A stretch of DNA of 48,022 nt from Candidatus Bipolaricaulota bacterium (GCA_938083225.1 CALKCH010000044.1:1-48022), one strand, 5' to 3'. Counted from the stretch's first letter, positions 1-8,707 are shown. Numbers and translations are program-made. Notes: a model not told the origin generated them from the sequence alone.

Positions 1-744
1 TTCCAAAACGAGGAGGCGGTCATGGACCTTCTTCGTCGGGCCGCGCTCAGGGCTTTGGGAGCATTTACGCCCACCTGGGGCGGCGGGGCAGTGCCCGTCT
101 CCCGGCCTGCCCCTCCTACCCAACCCACCCAGCCCGCGCGCGGAGAGGAGCTCATCTTCTTTGGCGAAGGAGAACCCTCAAGGGAAAAGCCCTGGCGCAT
201 CCTGGGCCAGATCGGGCGAACGTTCATCGTGGTGGAGACGCCCGAAGGCCTGGAGATCGTGGACCAGCATGTGGCCCACGAGCGCGTGCTCTTTGAAAAA
301 TTTCAGGATGGCGGGGAAATCCAGGTGCAGCGCTTCCTCATTCCCGTGCAGGTGGAGCTTCCCTTCGACCAGGCGGAGGCCCTGCGCGCGGCGATCCCCA
401 GCTTGCGGGCGCTGGGGGTGGAGCTCGAGCCCTTCGGAGGAAATGCGTTTCTCGTGCGGGGCTGGCCGTTGGTGCTGGCGGAACGGCAGGCCAAGCTGGG
501 ATTCGAAGGGCCACTACGGGCCGTGGCCACCCTCTGGCGGGAAGGACAAAGAGAGCTTTTGCAGTTGCGGCGGGAGGTGGCCTGTGCTGCGGCCGTGCGC
601 GCCGGGGAGGAACTTTCGCCGGAGGAACAGGAGGCCCTGATTGCGGCGTGGAAAGACACGAAGGAACCGGCTCGGTGTCCTCATGGGCGGCCCATCGCCG
701 TGAAGCTCACCTTCCCCGAGATCCGGGAGAAACTGGGCCGCTAG
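1..744 (+). CDS. mutL: DNA mismatch repair protein MutL, C-terminal part (5' end outside window)
   Basis: The reading frame is open from base 1, so this is the 3' part of a gene that starts upstream. MutL couples mismatch recognition by MutS to strand incision. About 247 residues are visible: a Pro-rich linker, then the C-terminal dimerisation/endonuclease domain. The metal-site motifs of endonuclease-type MutL are recognisable: DQHVAHER (family DQHAxxER), CAAAVRAG (family ACHSAVRAG, with the His replaced) and CPHGRP near the end. The N-terminal ATPase is not in the window. The stop TAG (742-744) interlocks with the stop of cysS on the other strand through the palindrome CTAG. Identification rests on the motifs and is firm; whether nicking activity survives the CHSA to CAAA change is open. 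Confidence 0.93.
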   Translation, partial: FQNEEAVMDLLRRAALRALGAFTPTWGGGAVPVSRPAPPTQPTQPARGEELIFFGEGEPSREKPWRILGQIGRTFIVVETPEGLEIVDQHVAHERVLFEKFQDGGEIQVQRFLIPVQVELPFDQAEALRAAIPSLRALGVELEPFGGNAFLVRGWPLVLAERQAKLGFEGPLRAVATLWREGQRELLQLRREVACAAAVRAGEELSPEEQEALIAAWKDTKEPARCPHGRPIAVKLTFPEIREKLGR

Positions 745-2126
745 GAGCGCAGGATCCAGCGGGTGCCCTCCGGCCCGTCCCGCAGCTCCACCCCCAGGGA
801 AGAAAGTTTCTCCCGGATCTTGTCGGCGAGGGCGAAATTCCTCTCCTGGCGCAGCTGGGCCCGCAGGTCCACGATCAGGTCCAAAAGCTCCTCGGAAAGC
901 TTGCCCAGCTCCGGCGAGCTCCCCTCACCCTGGAACAGGCCCAAGGGCCGGGCCAGGCGCCGCACGACCTCCCCCACTTCCCGCAGGGCACCGGGGTCGG
1001 CCCGCTTGTAGGCTTCACCAATGACATCCTGCAAAACCGCCAACGCGCCGGGAGTGTTGAAATCGTCCTCCAATTCTGCCCAGAACTTCCTTTCCGCTTG
1101 GGAAAGGAACGAGCGGAAGCCGGGGTCTTGGGCTTGCGCTTCGGGGGGAATGCGGCCGGCCTCGCTCAAGAAGTTGTAGACCCGGCCCACCGCCGCCTTC
1201 GCCTCCTCCAGGGCCTCAAACGAAAAATCCAGGGGCTTCCGCCAGTGCCGCGAAAGGTAAAAGTAGCGCACGGCCTCCGTGCCAAAGAGCTTCACCACGT
1301 CGCGGGCATAGTAGAAATTCCCCAGGGATTTGGCCATCTTCTCCCCGCGCACGGTGAGCATGCCGTTGTGCAGCCAGATCTTGACGAAGGTCTTTCCCGT
1401 GAGGGATTCGGCCTGGGCCCGCTCGTTCTCGTGGTGAGGAAAGACAAGATCGTTTCCGCCCGCGTGGATGTCCAAGGTTTCGCCGAGGAGGTACGTGGAC
1501 ATGACCACGCATTCGGTGTGCCAGCCCGGCCGGCCGGGGCCCCAGGGCGACGGCCACCACGGTTCCCCAGGCTTGGCCCCCTTCCAGAGCGCAAAGTCCA
1601 AAGGATCGCGCTTTCTTTCGTCCACCTCCACCCGCGCGCCCGCAAGCTCTTCCTCCACGCTGCGCCCAGAGAGCTCCCCGTAACCCGGGTAGGTGCGCAC
1701 GGAAAAATACACGTCCCCATCCACCACGTAGGCGTGGCCTTTGTCCAAGAGCTTTTGGATGAGCTCCACCATCTTGGGGATGAAGACCGTGGCCGGCGGA
1801 GAGTAAGTGGGCGGCCGCACACCCAGCCGCTCCAGGTCCGCAAAGTACTCCTGGGTGTAGTGCAGGGCGAGCTCCGCGGGGTCGCGGCCCTCCTCCTGGG
1901 CCCGCCGAATGATCTTGTCGTCCACGTCGGTCACGTTCTGCACGTAAACCACCCGCAAGCCCCGGGCCTCCAGGACACGGCGGAGGGCATCGAAGACGAT
2001 GAACGGCCGGGCATTTCCGATGTGGATGAGGTCGTAGACCGTGGGGCCGCACACGTACATGCGCACCGTGCCTGTGGGGCTGGTCAACTCCTCTACCTTT
2101 TTCGTCAACGTGTTGTAAAGGCGCAT
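741..2126 (-). CDS. cysS: Cysteinyl-tRNA synthetase
   Basis: Class I aminoacyl-tRNA synthetase charging tRNA-Cys; 461 residues, normal for the family. Near the N-terminus CGPTVYD holds the first zinc-binding Cys, followed by HIGN (the HIGH motif). The second zinc Cys lies in WHTECV and the HEN-type residues in HHENE. The class I lysine loop reads KMAKS instead of KMSKS. I chose ATG at 2126 because the family begins with a MRLYNT-type sequence there; a longer upstream reading frame runs into the neighbouring divergent gene and is not family-like. There is no Shine-Dalgarno sequence; a TTGGTG-N17-TACCAT promoter ends 7 nt before the ATG, so the transcript is probably leaderless. Confidence 0.97.
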   Translation of the reverse strand: MRLYNTLTKKVEELTSPTGTVRMYVCGPTVYDLIHIGNARPFIVFDALRRVLEARGLRVVYVQNVTDVDDKIIRRAQEEGRDPAELALHYTQEYFADLERLGVRPPTYSPPATVFIPKMVELIQKLLDKGHAYVVDGDVYFSVRTYPGYGELSGRSVEEELAGARVEVDERKRDPLDFALWKGAKPGEPWWPSPWGPGRPGWHTECVVMSTYLLGETLDIHAGGNDLVFPHHENERAQAESLTGKTFVKIWLHNGMLTVRGEKMAKSLGNFYYARDVVKLFGTEAVRYFYLSRHWRKPLDFSFEALEEAKAAVGRVYNFLSEAGRIPPEAQAQDPGFRSFLSQAERKFWAELEDDFNTPGALAVLQDVIGEAYKRADPGALREVGEVVRRLARPLGLFQGEGSSPELGKLSEELLDLIVDLRAQLRQERNFALADKIREKLSSLGVELRDGPEGTRWILRS

Positions 2127-2133
2127 CACGTTG

Positions 2134-2162
2134 ATGGTACCGGGTGCAAAAGGGCTCACCAA
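2134..2162 (-). promoter_or_regulatory. Promoter of cysS, leaderless type
   Basis: On the minus strand TTGGTG (2162-2157), a 17-nt spacer and TACCAT (2139-2134) lie 7 nt before the cysS ATG. The transcript would start at or next to the start codon. The -35 abuts the -10 of the divergent gene at 2176. Confidence 0.6.
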
Positions 2163-2163
2163 G

Positions 2164-2169
2164 TAGAAT
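2164..2169 (+). promoter_or_regulatory. -10 element of the COG2426 gene
   Basis: TAGAAT lies 6 nt before the GTG start at 2176, and there is no Shine-Dalgarno sequence. I see no good -35. It overlaps the upstream edge of the cysS promoter, so the two divergent promoters probably interfere. Confidence 0.4.
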
Positions 2170-2175
2170 CGGGGG

Positions 2176-2640
2176 GTGCCCTGGGGAAAGATTCTTTTGG
2201 TGTTAGGGGTTTCTGCGATACCTGTGAGTGAATTGCGGGGTGGAATACCTTTGGCTTTGGCCCTGGGTTTATCTCCCCAAGCCGCTTTTTTCTTGGCCCT
2301 GTTGGGAAACCTCTTGCCTTTGCCGTTCCTTCTTTTCCTCTTTCCCAAAATGGTTCGGGCGGTGGAGAAACTCCCGGGTCGAGCCGGACGTGCGGGAAGA
2401 GCGTATCTTGCCTGGCAGGCCCGCCGGCATGAGGCCCTGGCTAAATGGGGCCCTCTTGGTCTTGCCGCCCTGGTGGCTGTCCCTCTTCCGGGCACAGGAG
2501 TGTGGACCGGCGCATTGGTGGCCGCGGTTTTGGGGATACCTCCTCGACGAGCTTGGCCGGGGCTGGTCCTGGGTGCGGTGCTGGCCGGGGTCCTCGTCTT
2601 TTCGGCCAGTCTCTGGGGGCTGCGTTTCCTTGGACACTAA
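2176..2640 (+). CDS. Small multidrug export-like membrane protein (COG2426 family)
   Basis: A 154-residue, very hydrophobic protein with about four predicted membrane segments. The N-terminal SEIRGG-type signature (SELRGGIPLALALG, residues 18-31), the ELRG turn and the GTGVWTGAL segment match the COG2426/Sm_multidrug_ex family. The family name implies small-molecule export, but substrates are not established. Start is GTG 2176, 6 nt after TAGAAT; no other start leaves the conserved first helix intact. The gene is divergent from cysS and 27 bp upstream of mgtE, which has its own promoter. Confidence 0.75.
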   Translation: MPWGKILLVLGVSAIPVSELRGGIPLALALGLSPQAAFFLALLGNLLPLPFLLFLFPKMVRAVEKLPGRAGRAGRAYLAWQARRHEALAKWGPLGLAALVAVPLPGTGVWTGALVAAVLGIPPRRAWPGLVLGAVLAGVLVFSASLWGLRFLGH

Positions 2641-2659
2641 CACATCGTAGGGATAAACT
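2631..2659 (+). promoter_or_regulatory. Promoter of mgtE, leaderless type
   Basis: TGGACA (2631-2636), a 17-nt spacer and TAAACT (2654-2659) end 8 nt before the mgtE ATG. The -35 lies over the stop codon of the upstream gene. There is no Shine-Dalgarno sequence. Confidence 0.5.
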
Positions 2660-2667
2660 CAGCGCCC

Positions 2668-3981
2668 ATGGCCGAGCGCTCCTTAGATAAGTTCAAGCTT
2701 CAGGAGCTTCTTCGCCGCCATCCCGCGGATTTAGCGGAGATCATCTCTGCCTTGAACGAGGAAGAAGCCGTGGAGCTAGTGCGCCGGCTGTACGAGCGGC
2801 AGGCCGCGGCCCCACTCGGGGAGATGGACCCTGAGGAGGCCGCCCGCCTTCTCTCGCGGTTAAACCGGGAGGAAGCCGTTCGGATTCTCTCGCACATGGA
2901 TCCCGATGACGCCGCGGACCTCCTCGCGGAGCTGCCGCCAGAGACCATGCAGGAAATCCTTTCTCGGCTCGAACCGGACCACGCCAAGACGCTTCGGATG
3001 CTCCTTTCTTATCCGCCGGACACCGCCGCGGGCCTCATGTCGCCCGAGGTGTTGGCCCTGCCCCCGGACATGCGGGCCCGCGAGGCCATCAGTTTCATCC
3101 GCCGCAAAGCCGAGGAAATGGAGACGGTGTACTACGCCTATGTGGTGGACGGTGAAAACCATCTTTTGGGCGTCCTTTCCCTGCGGGATTTGGTGCTGGC
3201 CACCCTGGACACCCCCGTGGCCACGATCATGAACCCCAACGTGGTGACTCTCCCCCCGGACATGGACGCGGAAGAGGTGGCGCGCCTTTTCGACAAGTAC
3301 AACTTCCTCGCCCTACCTGTGGTTGACGAGGACCGCAAACTCCTGGGGATCGTCACCGTGGACGACGTCATGGACGTGATACGGGAGGAAGCCACGGAAG
3401 ACTTGTTGCGCGTGGGTGGTATTCCCGCCGGTGAGGATCTGCCTTTGGATCCCCCCATTTCCTCGGTGAAGAAACGACTGCCCTGGCTCATGGCACTCGT
3501 AGTTCTCGATATGAGCGTGGCCAGTTTGGTCAGGGGGTTCGAACACCTCATCGCTCAAATGGCGTTCGTAGCCTCCTTGATGCCTCTGATTGCGGATATG
3601 AGCGGGAATGCTGCCGCGCAGGCCCTCACGGTGACCATTCGGGGTATGGCGTTGGGCATGGTGGAGTGGAGAGACGTGCCGCGGATCATGTGGAAGGAGT
3701 TACGGGTGGGGCTCCTAGCTGGCCTGGGGCTGGGGATTCAGATTGGCCTGATCTCCGCTTTTCTCTGGAAGAAGCCGGTCTTCGGATTGATAGCCGGTCT
3801 GGGATTGGCCGGAACAACAGTGGGCGCCTGCCTGGTAGGAGGAACCATCCCCTTTGTGTTCCGGAGGCTGCGCTTGGACCCCGCCATGATGTCCGGGCCA
3901 GTGGCCACCACCATCGGCGATCTCATCGGAATTGGCCTCTTCCTGGGGTTGGCCACGCTGTTCCGTAGCCACCTCCTTTGA
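2668..3981 (+). CDS. mgtE: Magnesium transporter MgtE
   Basis: Mg2+ channel/transporter of the inner membrane; 437 residues, close to the structurally known MgtE. Domain order is normal: an N-terminal superhelical domain (about 1-135, with HPADLAEI, LNREEAV and MDPDDAADLL repeats), paired CBS domains (about 136-255) that sense Mg2+, a plug helix, then about five membrane helices (about 270-437). Conserved MSGNAAAQALT and the GGTIPF segment mark the pore domain. I see no M-box or other Mg2+ riboswitch: the -10 is only 8 nt before ATG, leaving no leader. Regulation is therefore more likely through the CBS gate. Confidence 0.95.
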   Translation: MAERSLDKFKLQELLRRHPADLAEIISALNEEEAVELVRRLYERQAAAPLGEMDPEEAARLLSRLNREEAVRILSHMDPDDAADLLAELPPETMQEILSRLEPDHAKTLRMLLSYPPDTAAGLMSPEVLALPPDMRAREAISFIRRKAEEMETVYYAYVVDGENHLLGVLSLRDLVLATLDTPVATIMNPNVVTLPPDMDAEEVARLFDKYNFLALPVVDEDRKLLGIVTVDDVMDVIREEATEDLLRVGGIPAGEDLPLDPPISSVKKRLPWLMALVVLDMSVASLVRGFEHLIAQMAFVASLMPLIADMSGNAAAQALTVTIRGMALGMVEWRDVPRIMWKELRVGLLAGLGLGIQIGLISAFLWKKPVFGLIAGLGLAGTTVGACLVGGTIPFVFRRLRLDPAMMSGPVATTIGDLIGIGLFLGLATLFRSHLL

Positions 3982-4007
3982 GGCCGAGCAAGCCTTGGGT
4001 TTTGGGC

Positions 4008-4013
4008 TATACT
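4008..4013 (+). promoter_or_regulatory. -10 element upstream of yajC-secD
   Basis: TATACT lies about 66 nt before the yajC ATG, implying a leader of about 60 nt with a Shine-Dalgarno sequence (GGGGGG at 4067-4072). No convincing -35 at normal spacing. Confidence 0.4.
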
Positions 4014-4079
4014 TCCCTAGCGTTTGGCCGCCGGAGAAAGTTTTCGCACTGGGCGGACATGCGAAAGGGGGGAAATGCA

Positions 4080-4379
4080 ATGGTGGCATTTGCGCAAACT
4101 ACACCTGCTACGGAAACGAGCTCACAGCTCATCTCGCTCGTCGTTATTCTCGTGATTTTTTTCGCTGTGTTCTATTTTCTGTTGATTCGGCCGCAGCGTC
4201 GTCGACAAAAGGAACACGTGGCTCTGCTCACCTCCCTCAAGCGAGGGGACCGGGTGCTCACCGCAGGCGGCATCATCGGGACCATTGAAGACATCGAGGA
4301 AAACGAGGTCGTTTTGGCCGTAGAAGAGGGGAAAATCAGGCTCGCCAAGACCAGCATCGTGGACAAAGTGAAGAAGTGA
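4080..4379 (+). CDS. yajC: Preprotein translocase accessory subunit YajC
   Basis: About 99 residues with one N-terminal membrane helix (LISLVVILVIFFAVFYFLLI) followed by the family signature RPQRRRQKEH and a small cytoplasmic domain with GDRVLTAGGIIGTI. YajC joins SecDF as an accessory of the Sec translocon. ATG 4080 was chosen because it sits a few bases after a G-rich Shine-Dalgarno stretch and puts the helix at the normal distance; an upstream in-frame start adds unrelated residues. secD follows after 7 bp. Confidence 0.94.
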   Translation: MVAFAQTTPATETSSQLISLVVILVIFFAVFYFLLIRPQRRRQKEHVALLTSLKRGDRVLTAGGIIGTIEDIEENEVVLAVEEGKIRLAKTSIVDKVKK

Positions 4380-4386
4380 GGTGACC

Positions 4387-5745
4387 ATGAAACGCCGGGA
4401 CTGGATTTATCTGGGTGTGACACTGGCGGTGCTGTTTGCCGCCGTGGGCCTTCTTTATCCGTTTTGGCCGTTCAATAGGGTGATTAAGCTCGGCCTGGAT
4501 CTCCAGGGTGGGGTCCGCCTTGTCCTGCAAGCCCAGGGGCTGGAAGAAATGACCCAGGCCCAGCGCAATGACGTGGTGGACCGCTTGGTCACCATCTTTG
4601 CGGAGCGTGTGGACCAATATGGCTTGGCGAACGCGGAAATCCGCCCCATGGGACAAGATCGGGTGGAGGTGCGCATCCCGGGCGCGGCCGACCCCGAACA
4701 GGCGCGGGAACTTTTGGGCCGCACGGCCATTCTGGAATTCCGCAAAGTCTTGGATGAAGCCCCAAACCCAGATGATCTGGCGGCCAAACGCGTGATCCCC
4801 CAGGAAATCCTTCCCGGGAAAGAGCCCAACCGCTATTACCTTGTGGAGGGCGATCCTCTCCTCACCGGTGAGGTTTTGGACAACGCGGAGGTTCGGGTGT
4901 CCACCGATCCCCGCCAGCCCGGGCTTTATATTCTTCTTACCTTCAACCGGGCGGGCGCGGAGAAGTTCGTAGAAGCTCTGCGCAGGCTTCAGGTCAACGA
5001 TCGGCTGGGCATCATCTTGGACGGTGTGGTCTACTCCGCGCCTGCCATTTCCTCCTCGATTAAAGAGGCGGCTGCCCAAGGCTGGCGGGCCGTCCAGAAC
5101 TCCACCACCATTACCGGACGCTTCTCCTACGAGGAAGCCAAGCTCCTCGTGGCCGTTCTTCGGTCCGGAGCGCTGCCCACGCGGGTGACCGTGCTAGAGG
5201 AGCAGCGAATCGGGCCCACTCTAGGTGCGGAGTACGTACGCCGCGGCGGATTGGCCTTGCTCGTGAGTCTCGTTCTCGTAACCCTCTACATGCTCCTTTA
5301 TTATCGGTGGTATGGAGTCATTGCGGCCTTGCACCTCATCTTGACCATGCTCATCGTTCTTGCTGCGCTGCGCGTGTTCAACGCTACGTTGACCCTCCCG
5401 GGGATCGGCGGTCTGATGCTCACCATAGGCATGGCTGTGGACGCCAACGTGCTCATCTACGAGCGCATCAAAGAAGAACGTCGAGCGGGCAAGAACCTGA
5501 CCGCGTCCATCACCGCAGGATTTCACCGTGCCCTTTCTGCCATCACTGACTCCAACATCACCACCATCATCGCCGCGTTGATCCTGTTCCTGTTAGGATC
5601 AGGGCCGGTGGAGGGGTTCGCCATCACCCTGGGCCTGGGCGTGGCGGCCTCCATGTTCTCTGCCCTAGTGTTCACGAGGCTGCTTCTGGAGCACACCGTC
5701 CTGGGCGAGCGGGTGCCGGTGAAGCTTCTCCCCACCTCAAAATAA
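4387..5745 (+). CDS. secD: Protein translocase subunit SecD
   Basis: Proton-driven accessory motor of Sec export; 452 residues. An N-terminal membrane helix is followed by LDLQGGVRL, the large periplasmic P1 region, and five C-terminal helices carrying GMAVDANVLIYERIKEE, the conserved SecD/RND core. ATG 4387 follows GAGGTG by 3 nt; GTG 4381 is an alternative. No secF follows, nor is the protein long enough to be a SecDF fusion. Its last 74 bp overlap the 3' end of the convergent holA. Confidence 0.95.
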   Translation: MKRRDWIYLGVTLAVLFAAVGLLYPFWPFNRVIKLGLDLQGGVRLVLQAQGLEEMTQAQRNDVVDRLVTIFAERVDQYGLANAEIRPMGQDRVEVRIPGAADPEQARELLGRTAILEFRKVLDEAPNPDDLAAKRVIPQEILPGKEPNRYYLVEGDPLLTGEVLDNAEVRVSTDPRQPGLYILLTFNRAGAEKFVEALRRLQVNDRLGIILDGVVYSAPAISSSIKEAAAQGWRAVQNSTTITGRFSYEEAKLLVAVLRSGALPTRVTVLEEQRIGPTLGAEYVRRGGLALLVSLVLVTLYMLLYYRWYGVIAALHLILTMLIVLAALRVFNATLTLPGIGGLMLTIGMAVDANVLIYERIKEERRAGKNLTASITAGFHRALSAITDSNITTIIAALILFLLGSGPVEGFAITLGLGVAASMFSALVFTRLLLEHTVLGERVPVKLLPTSK

Positions 5746-6604
5746 AGAGGTGAAGGGCGTCTTCTGGAGCCAAGGCGCCCAGTTTGATCTGGACCTCTAG
5801 CTCTTGGAGGAGCTGGAGAGCGCCGATGAGGCGAGCTTCGCCGTGCCGGCGGGCTTGGCTCAGACGCCGACGCACCAGCCACTCCGGCCCCTTCGCTTTT
5901 TCCCCTTGGGCTTCGGCGCTCAAGGCAAAAAGTAAAGCGCGCATGTGCCCCACCAGGAAATGAAACAGAACCTGGGGGTTCCAGCGCGCCCGCAGGAGGC
6001 GACCCAGGGCGGCCAAAGCCTCCAACGACTTGCCATGGCCCACTGCGTCCAGAAATTCGTAGGGCTGGGGTTGAGCAAAGAAGCAAAGTTCGGGAAGGCG
6101 AGCCCGACGAAGCTTCCCGCCCTTCCAGACCGCAAATTTCTCCACCTCCTGGGCCAACCGCAAAGTATCCCCTCCCGCGGCCTCCACCAGCATGCCCACC
6201 ACAAACGGGTGCGCAGCGAGACCAGCCTCGCGCAGGAGAGTCTCACAAAGCTCCCGAAGCTCTTGCCCCATGGGCCGGGGAAAGTGCCGAGCTTCCTCGG
6301 CACTTTCCGCAAGGGGACCACGCAGGTCCTCGCCCAAAAAGAACACGGCCACCCCAGGCGAGAGATGAGTTCTCAAGATCTGCCCTAGCTCTCGTTCTCC
6401 CCGCAGGGGGTCAGCCCTCCGCACCACCACAGCTTTTCGCTCCTCGAACAAATCAGGGGTTTGGAGCTCAAGGAGAAGTTGGGCGGGGGTGACCTCGTCA
6501 CCAAAAACCACGTGCTTATGTGCGGGCCCCAAAGCTACCAAGCGCTCCCGCAATCGCCGCTCTGCGCAAAGTGGATCTCCCGAGTAGACACCGAAACGAA
6601 CCAT
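5672..6604 (-). CDS. holA: DNA polymerase III delta subunit
   Basis: 310 residues, the normal size for HolA, the clamp-loader subunit that opens the beta ring. The sequence resembles the family along its length: an N-terminal degenerate ATPase fold (CAERRLRERL; ELQTPDLFEERKAVVVR), middle AAA lid, and a C-terminal helical collar domain. It lacks a P-loop, as delta does. The start ATG 6604 is preceded by GGGGAG and a TTGCCC-N17-TAGGTT promoter. The 3' end runs 74 bp into secD on the opposite strand; the last 20 or so residues are low-complexity (Pro/Ala-rich), consistent with recent read-through extension. Confidence 0.85.
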   Translation of the reverse strand: MVRFGVYSGDPLCAERRLRERLVALGPAHKHVVFGDEVTPAQLLLELQTPDLFEERKAVVVRRADPLRGERELGQILRTHLSPGVAVFFLGEDLRGPLAESAEEARHFPRPMGQELRELCETLLREAGLAAHPFVVGMLVEAAGGDTLRLAQEVEKFAVWKGGKLRRARLPELCFFAQPQPYEFLDAVGHGKSLEALAALGRLLRARWNPQVLFHFLVGHMRALLFALSAEAQGEKAKGPEWLVRRRLSQARRHGEARLIGALQLLQELEVQIKLGALAPEDALHLFILRWGEASPAPARPGRCAPEAAS

Positions 6605-6615
6605 CGCTCCCCTTC

Positions 6616-6644
6616 AACCTACCCGGCACTGCTCGCGCGGGCAA
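6616..6644 (-). promoter_or_regulatory. Promoter of holA
   Basis: Minus strand TTGCCC (6644-6639), 17-nt spacer, TAGGTT (6621-6616), 11 nt before the holA ATG. The short leader contains GGGGAG as a weak ribosome site. Confidence 0.5.
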
Positions 6645-6684
6645 CCTTGACCTGGGGGAGGGCCATCCCTAACATTGGTGCGCG

Positions 6685-6771
6685 GCCGAGGTGGCGGAAT
6701 TGGCAGACGCGCTGTCTTGAGGGGGCAGTGGGTTTCGGCCCGTGCGGGTTCGACTCCCGCCCTCGGCACCA
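6685..6771 (+). tRNA. tRNA-Leu (anticodon GAG)
   Basis: Acceptor GCCGAGG pairs with CCTCGGC, followed by ACCA, so CCA is encoded. The anticodon loop is TTGAGGG within a CTGTC/GGCAG stem, giving anticodon GAG. The long variable arm and the T arm (GGTTCGACTCC) are typical of class II leucine tRNAs. 87 nt. Confidence 0.95.
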
Positions 6772-6790
6772 AAAGTTTTCCTGCCCTCGG

Positions 6791-6818
6791 TTGACTTAGG
6801 CTCCACAGCGCGCACAAT
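6791..6818 (+). promoter_or_regulatory. Promoter of the fab operon
   Basis: TTGACT (6791-6796), 16-nt spacer, CACAAT (6813-6818), 12 nt before ATG 6831. The implied leader is only about 6 nt. I see no FapR-type or FabT-type palindrome. Confidence 0.5.
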
Positions 6819-6830
6819 GGGGCCTTGTCC

Positions 6831-7838
6831 ATGCCGCGACCACGCACCATAAAACCGTTCATCCCGCTTAGGATCAGCGGCGTTGGTGCCTACCTTCCCC
6901 CTAAACTTCTGACCAACGACGATCTCGCCCAATTTTTGGATACCAGCGACGAGTGGATCCGCACCCGCACGGGAATTCGTACCCGCCATATCCTCAGCCC
7001 CGAGGAGGTCCCGGCGGAGATGGGAATCCGCGCCGCCGAAAAAGCGCTGGCCATGGCAAAACGGAACCCTGCAGACATCGAATTTCTCCTCGTGGCCACC
7101 AACATGCCGGAGGAGCCTATCCCCGGAACGGCTCCCTACATCGCCCAGGGGCTAGGTCTGGAAAAAACCCCGTTTGCCGACATCACCGCCGGCTGCGCCG
7201 GGTTTGTCTATGCCTTGGCTTTGGCCGGGGCGCTCATCCAAACGGGCGTGGTGGGAAAAGCTCTGGTAATCGGCACGGAGGCCCTTTCCCGATTTGTGAA
7301 CTGGCAGGATCGCGCCACATGCGTGCTTTTTGGCGACGGAGCTGGGGCCGTAGTGGTGGAGGCTGCGCCGGGCCCGGCGGGGATCCTGGGCGTGGCCCTG
7401 CGCGGGGACGCCACGAAACTGGATCTTCTGCGCATTGAAGCCGGAGGGGTGAGGCTCCCAGCTAGTGCGGAAACAGTGCGCACAGGAAAACATTTTCTCC
7501 AGATGGAAGGTAAGGGGCTCTTTCGGGCAGCGGTGAGAATGATGGCCGAAGCCACCCGCGCGGCGGCGGTCCAGGCCGGCCTGCGCTTGACAGACATCGA
7601 CTGGGTCATCCCTCATCAGGCTAATCTCCGCATCATCGAGGCTTTAGTGAAACGTCTGCGCCTGCCCCCAGAGAAAGTGGTGGTCAATATCGACCGGGTC
7701 GCTAATACATCCACAGCTTCCATTCCCATTGCCCTGGAGGAGCTGGTGCGAGACGGAAAGGTTGAATCCGGGCAGATCCTGGCCCTCACGGCTTTCGGGG
7801 CCGGGGCCTGTTACGGCACAGTCATCCTGCGATGGTAG
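6831..7838 (+). CDS. fabH: Beta-ketoacyl-ACP synthase III
   Basis: Starts fatty acid synthesis by condensing acetyl-CoA with malonyl-ACP. 335 residues. The catalytic triad is present: Cys in DITAGCAGFVYAL, His in VIPHQANLRII and Asn in the NTSTASIP segment. DEWIRTRTGI near the N-terminus is family-typical. ATG 6831 is preferred; TTG 6825 is two codons upstream. The stop overlaps the fabD start (ATGGTAG), so translation is coupled. First gene of fabH-fabD-fabG-acpP-asnS. Confidence 0.97.
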   Translation: MPRPRTIKPFIPLRISGVGAYLPPKLLTNDDLAQFLDTSDEWIRTRTGIRTRHILSPEEVPAEMGIRAAEKALAMAKRNPADIEFLLVATNMPEEPIPGTAPYIAQGLGLEKTPFADITAGCAGFVYALALAGALIQTGVVGKALVIGTEALSRFVNWQDRATCVLFGDGAGAVVVEAAPGPAGILGVALRGDATKLDLLRIEAGGVRLPASAETVRTGKHFLQMEGKGLFRAAVRMMAEATRAAAVQAGLRLTDIDWVIPHQANLRIIEALVKRLRLPPEKVVVNIDRVANTSTASIPIALEELVRDGKVESGQILALTAFGAGACYGTVILRW

Positions 7839-8707
7839 CCTTTCTTTTTCCCGGCCAAGGCTCGCAACAAGTGGGAATGGGGCAGGAGCTCTTTTCCCGG
7901 CCAGAGGGGAGGGAGGTATTGGCGGAAGCGGCTCAACTGGGGTGGACCAAACCTGTTCCGGATTTGACTGAGAAAGAGCTATCCTGCACAGCTATTGCCC
8001 AGCCCGCCATTTTTCTCGTGGAGTGGGCGGCGTTTCTTGTGGCCAAACGGAAAAGGGCGCCGGACGCGGTGGCCGGGCACTCCCTGGGGGAGTTCTCTGC
8101 CCTGGCTGCCGCCGGGGTTCTGAACTGGTCCCATGCTTTCCAGATCGTGCTCTTACGCGGAAAACTCATGGAAGAAGCCGCCCAAAAACATCCCGGGGGG
8201 ATGCTCGCCGTGCTAGGGCTACCGTTGGCCACAGTGGAAGCAGGGGCTAAAGAAACCGGGTGTTTTGTGGCCAACGTGAACGCTCCCGACCAGGTGGTGT
8301 TGGCTGGGGAACTTTCTTCTTTGGAGGAAGCAGAAAAATTTGTTCAGAAGCAGGGTGGGAAAGCCATAAGGCTAGCCGTAGCCGGGGCTTTCCACTCCCC
8401 CTTTATGACTTCGGCCGCGGAGATTCTCGCGGAAGCCTTGGGGAAAACACCTTTTTGCGCCCCAAAAGTTACGTTCGTTTCCAGTTCCAGCGGGGAGGTG
8501 GAAAGGGATCCTGCTCGGATCAGGGCTATCCTTCGGGGCCAGATGACCGGGCCGGTGCGGTGGGTGCGCGCTGTGGAAACGCTGGCGGCACAAGGGGTGG
8601 AGGAAGCCTGGGAAATCGGTCCTGGTCAGGTTCTCACCCGCCTTGGCAGACGCATTTCTCCCCGGATACGCTTCCGGGCCCTGGCGGAGGTTTTGCGCGA
8701 TGTTTGA
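7832..8707 (+). CDS. fabD: Malonyl-CoA:ACP transacylase
   Basis: Loads malonyl groups on ACP. 291 residues, normal length. The N-terminal FPGQGSQ motif, nucleophile serine in GHSLGEFSAL and catalytic His in AGAFHSPFM are all present. The start overlaps the end of fabH by 7 bp and the stop overlaps the fabG start by 8 bp. Confidence 0.97.
   Translation: MVAFLFPGQGSQQVGMGQELFSRPEGREVLAEAAQLGWTKPVPDLTEKELSCTAIAQPAIFLVEWAAFLVAKRKRAPDAVAGHSLGEFSALAAAGVLNWSHAFQIVLLRGKLMEEAAQKHPGGMLAVLGLPLATVEAGAKETGCFVANVNAPDQVVLAGELSSLEEAEKFVQKQGGKAIRLAVAGAFHSPFMTSAAEILAEALGKTPFCAPKVTFVSSSSGEVERDPARIRAILRGQMTGPVRWVRAVETLAAQGVEEAWEIGPGQVLTRLGRRISPRIRFRALAEVLRDV

Noticed and set aside
648-2231. 527-codon open frame on the plus strand
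   Set aside because: It is the antisense shadow of cysS in GC-rich DNA. The translation has no family motifs, while the minus strand is a complete synthetase.
2641-2667. Mg2+ riboswitch before mgtE
   Set aside because: The -10 is 8 nt before the start codon, leaving no space for an RNA leader.
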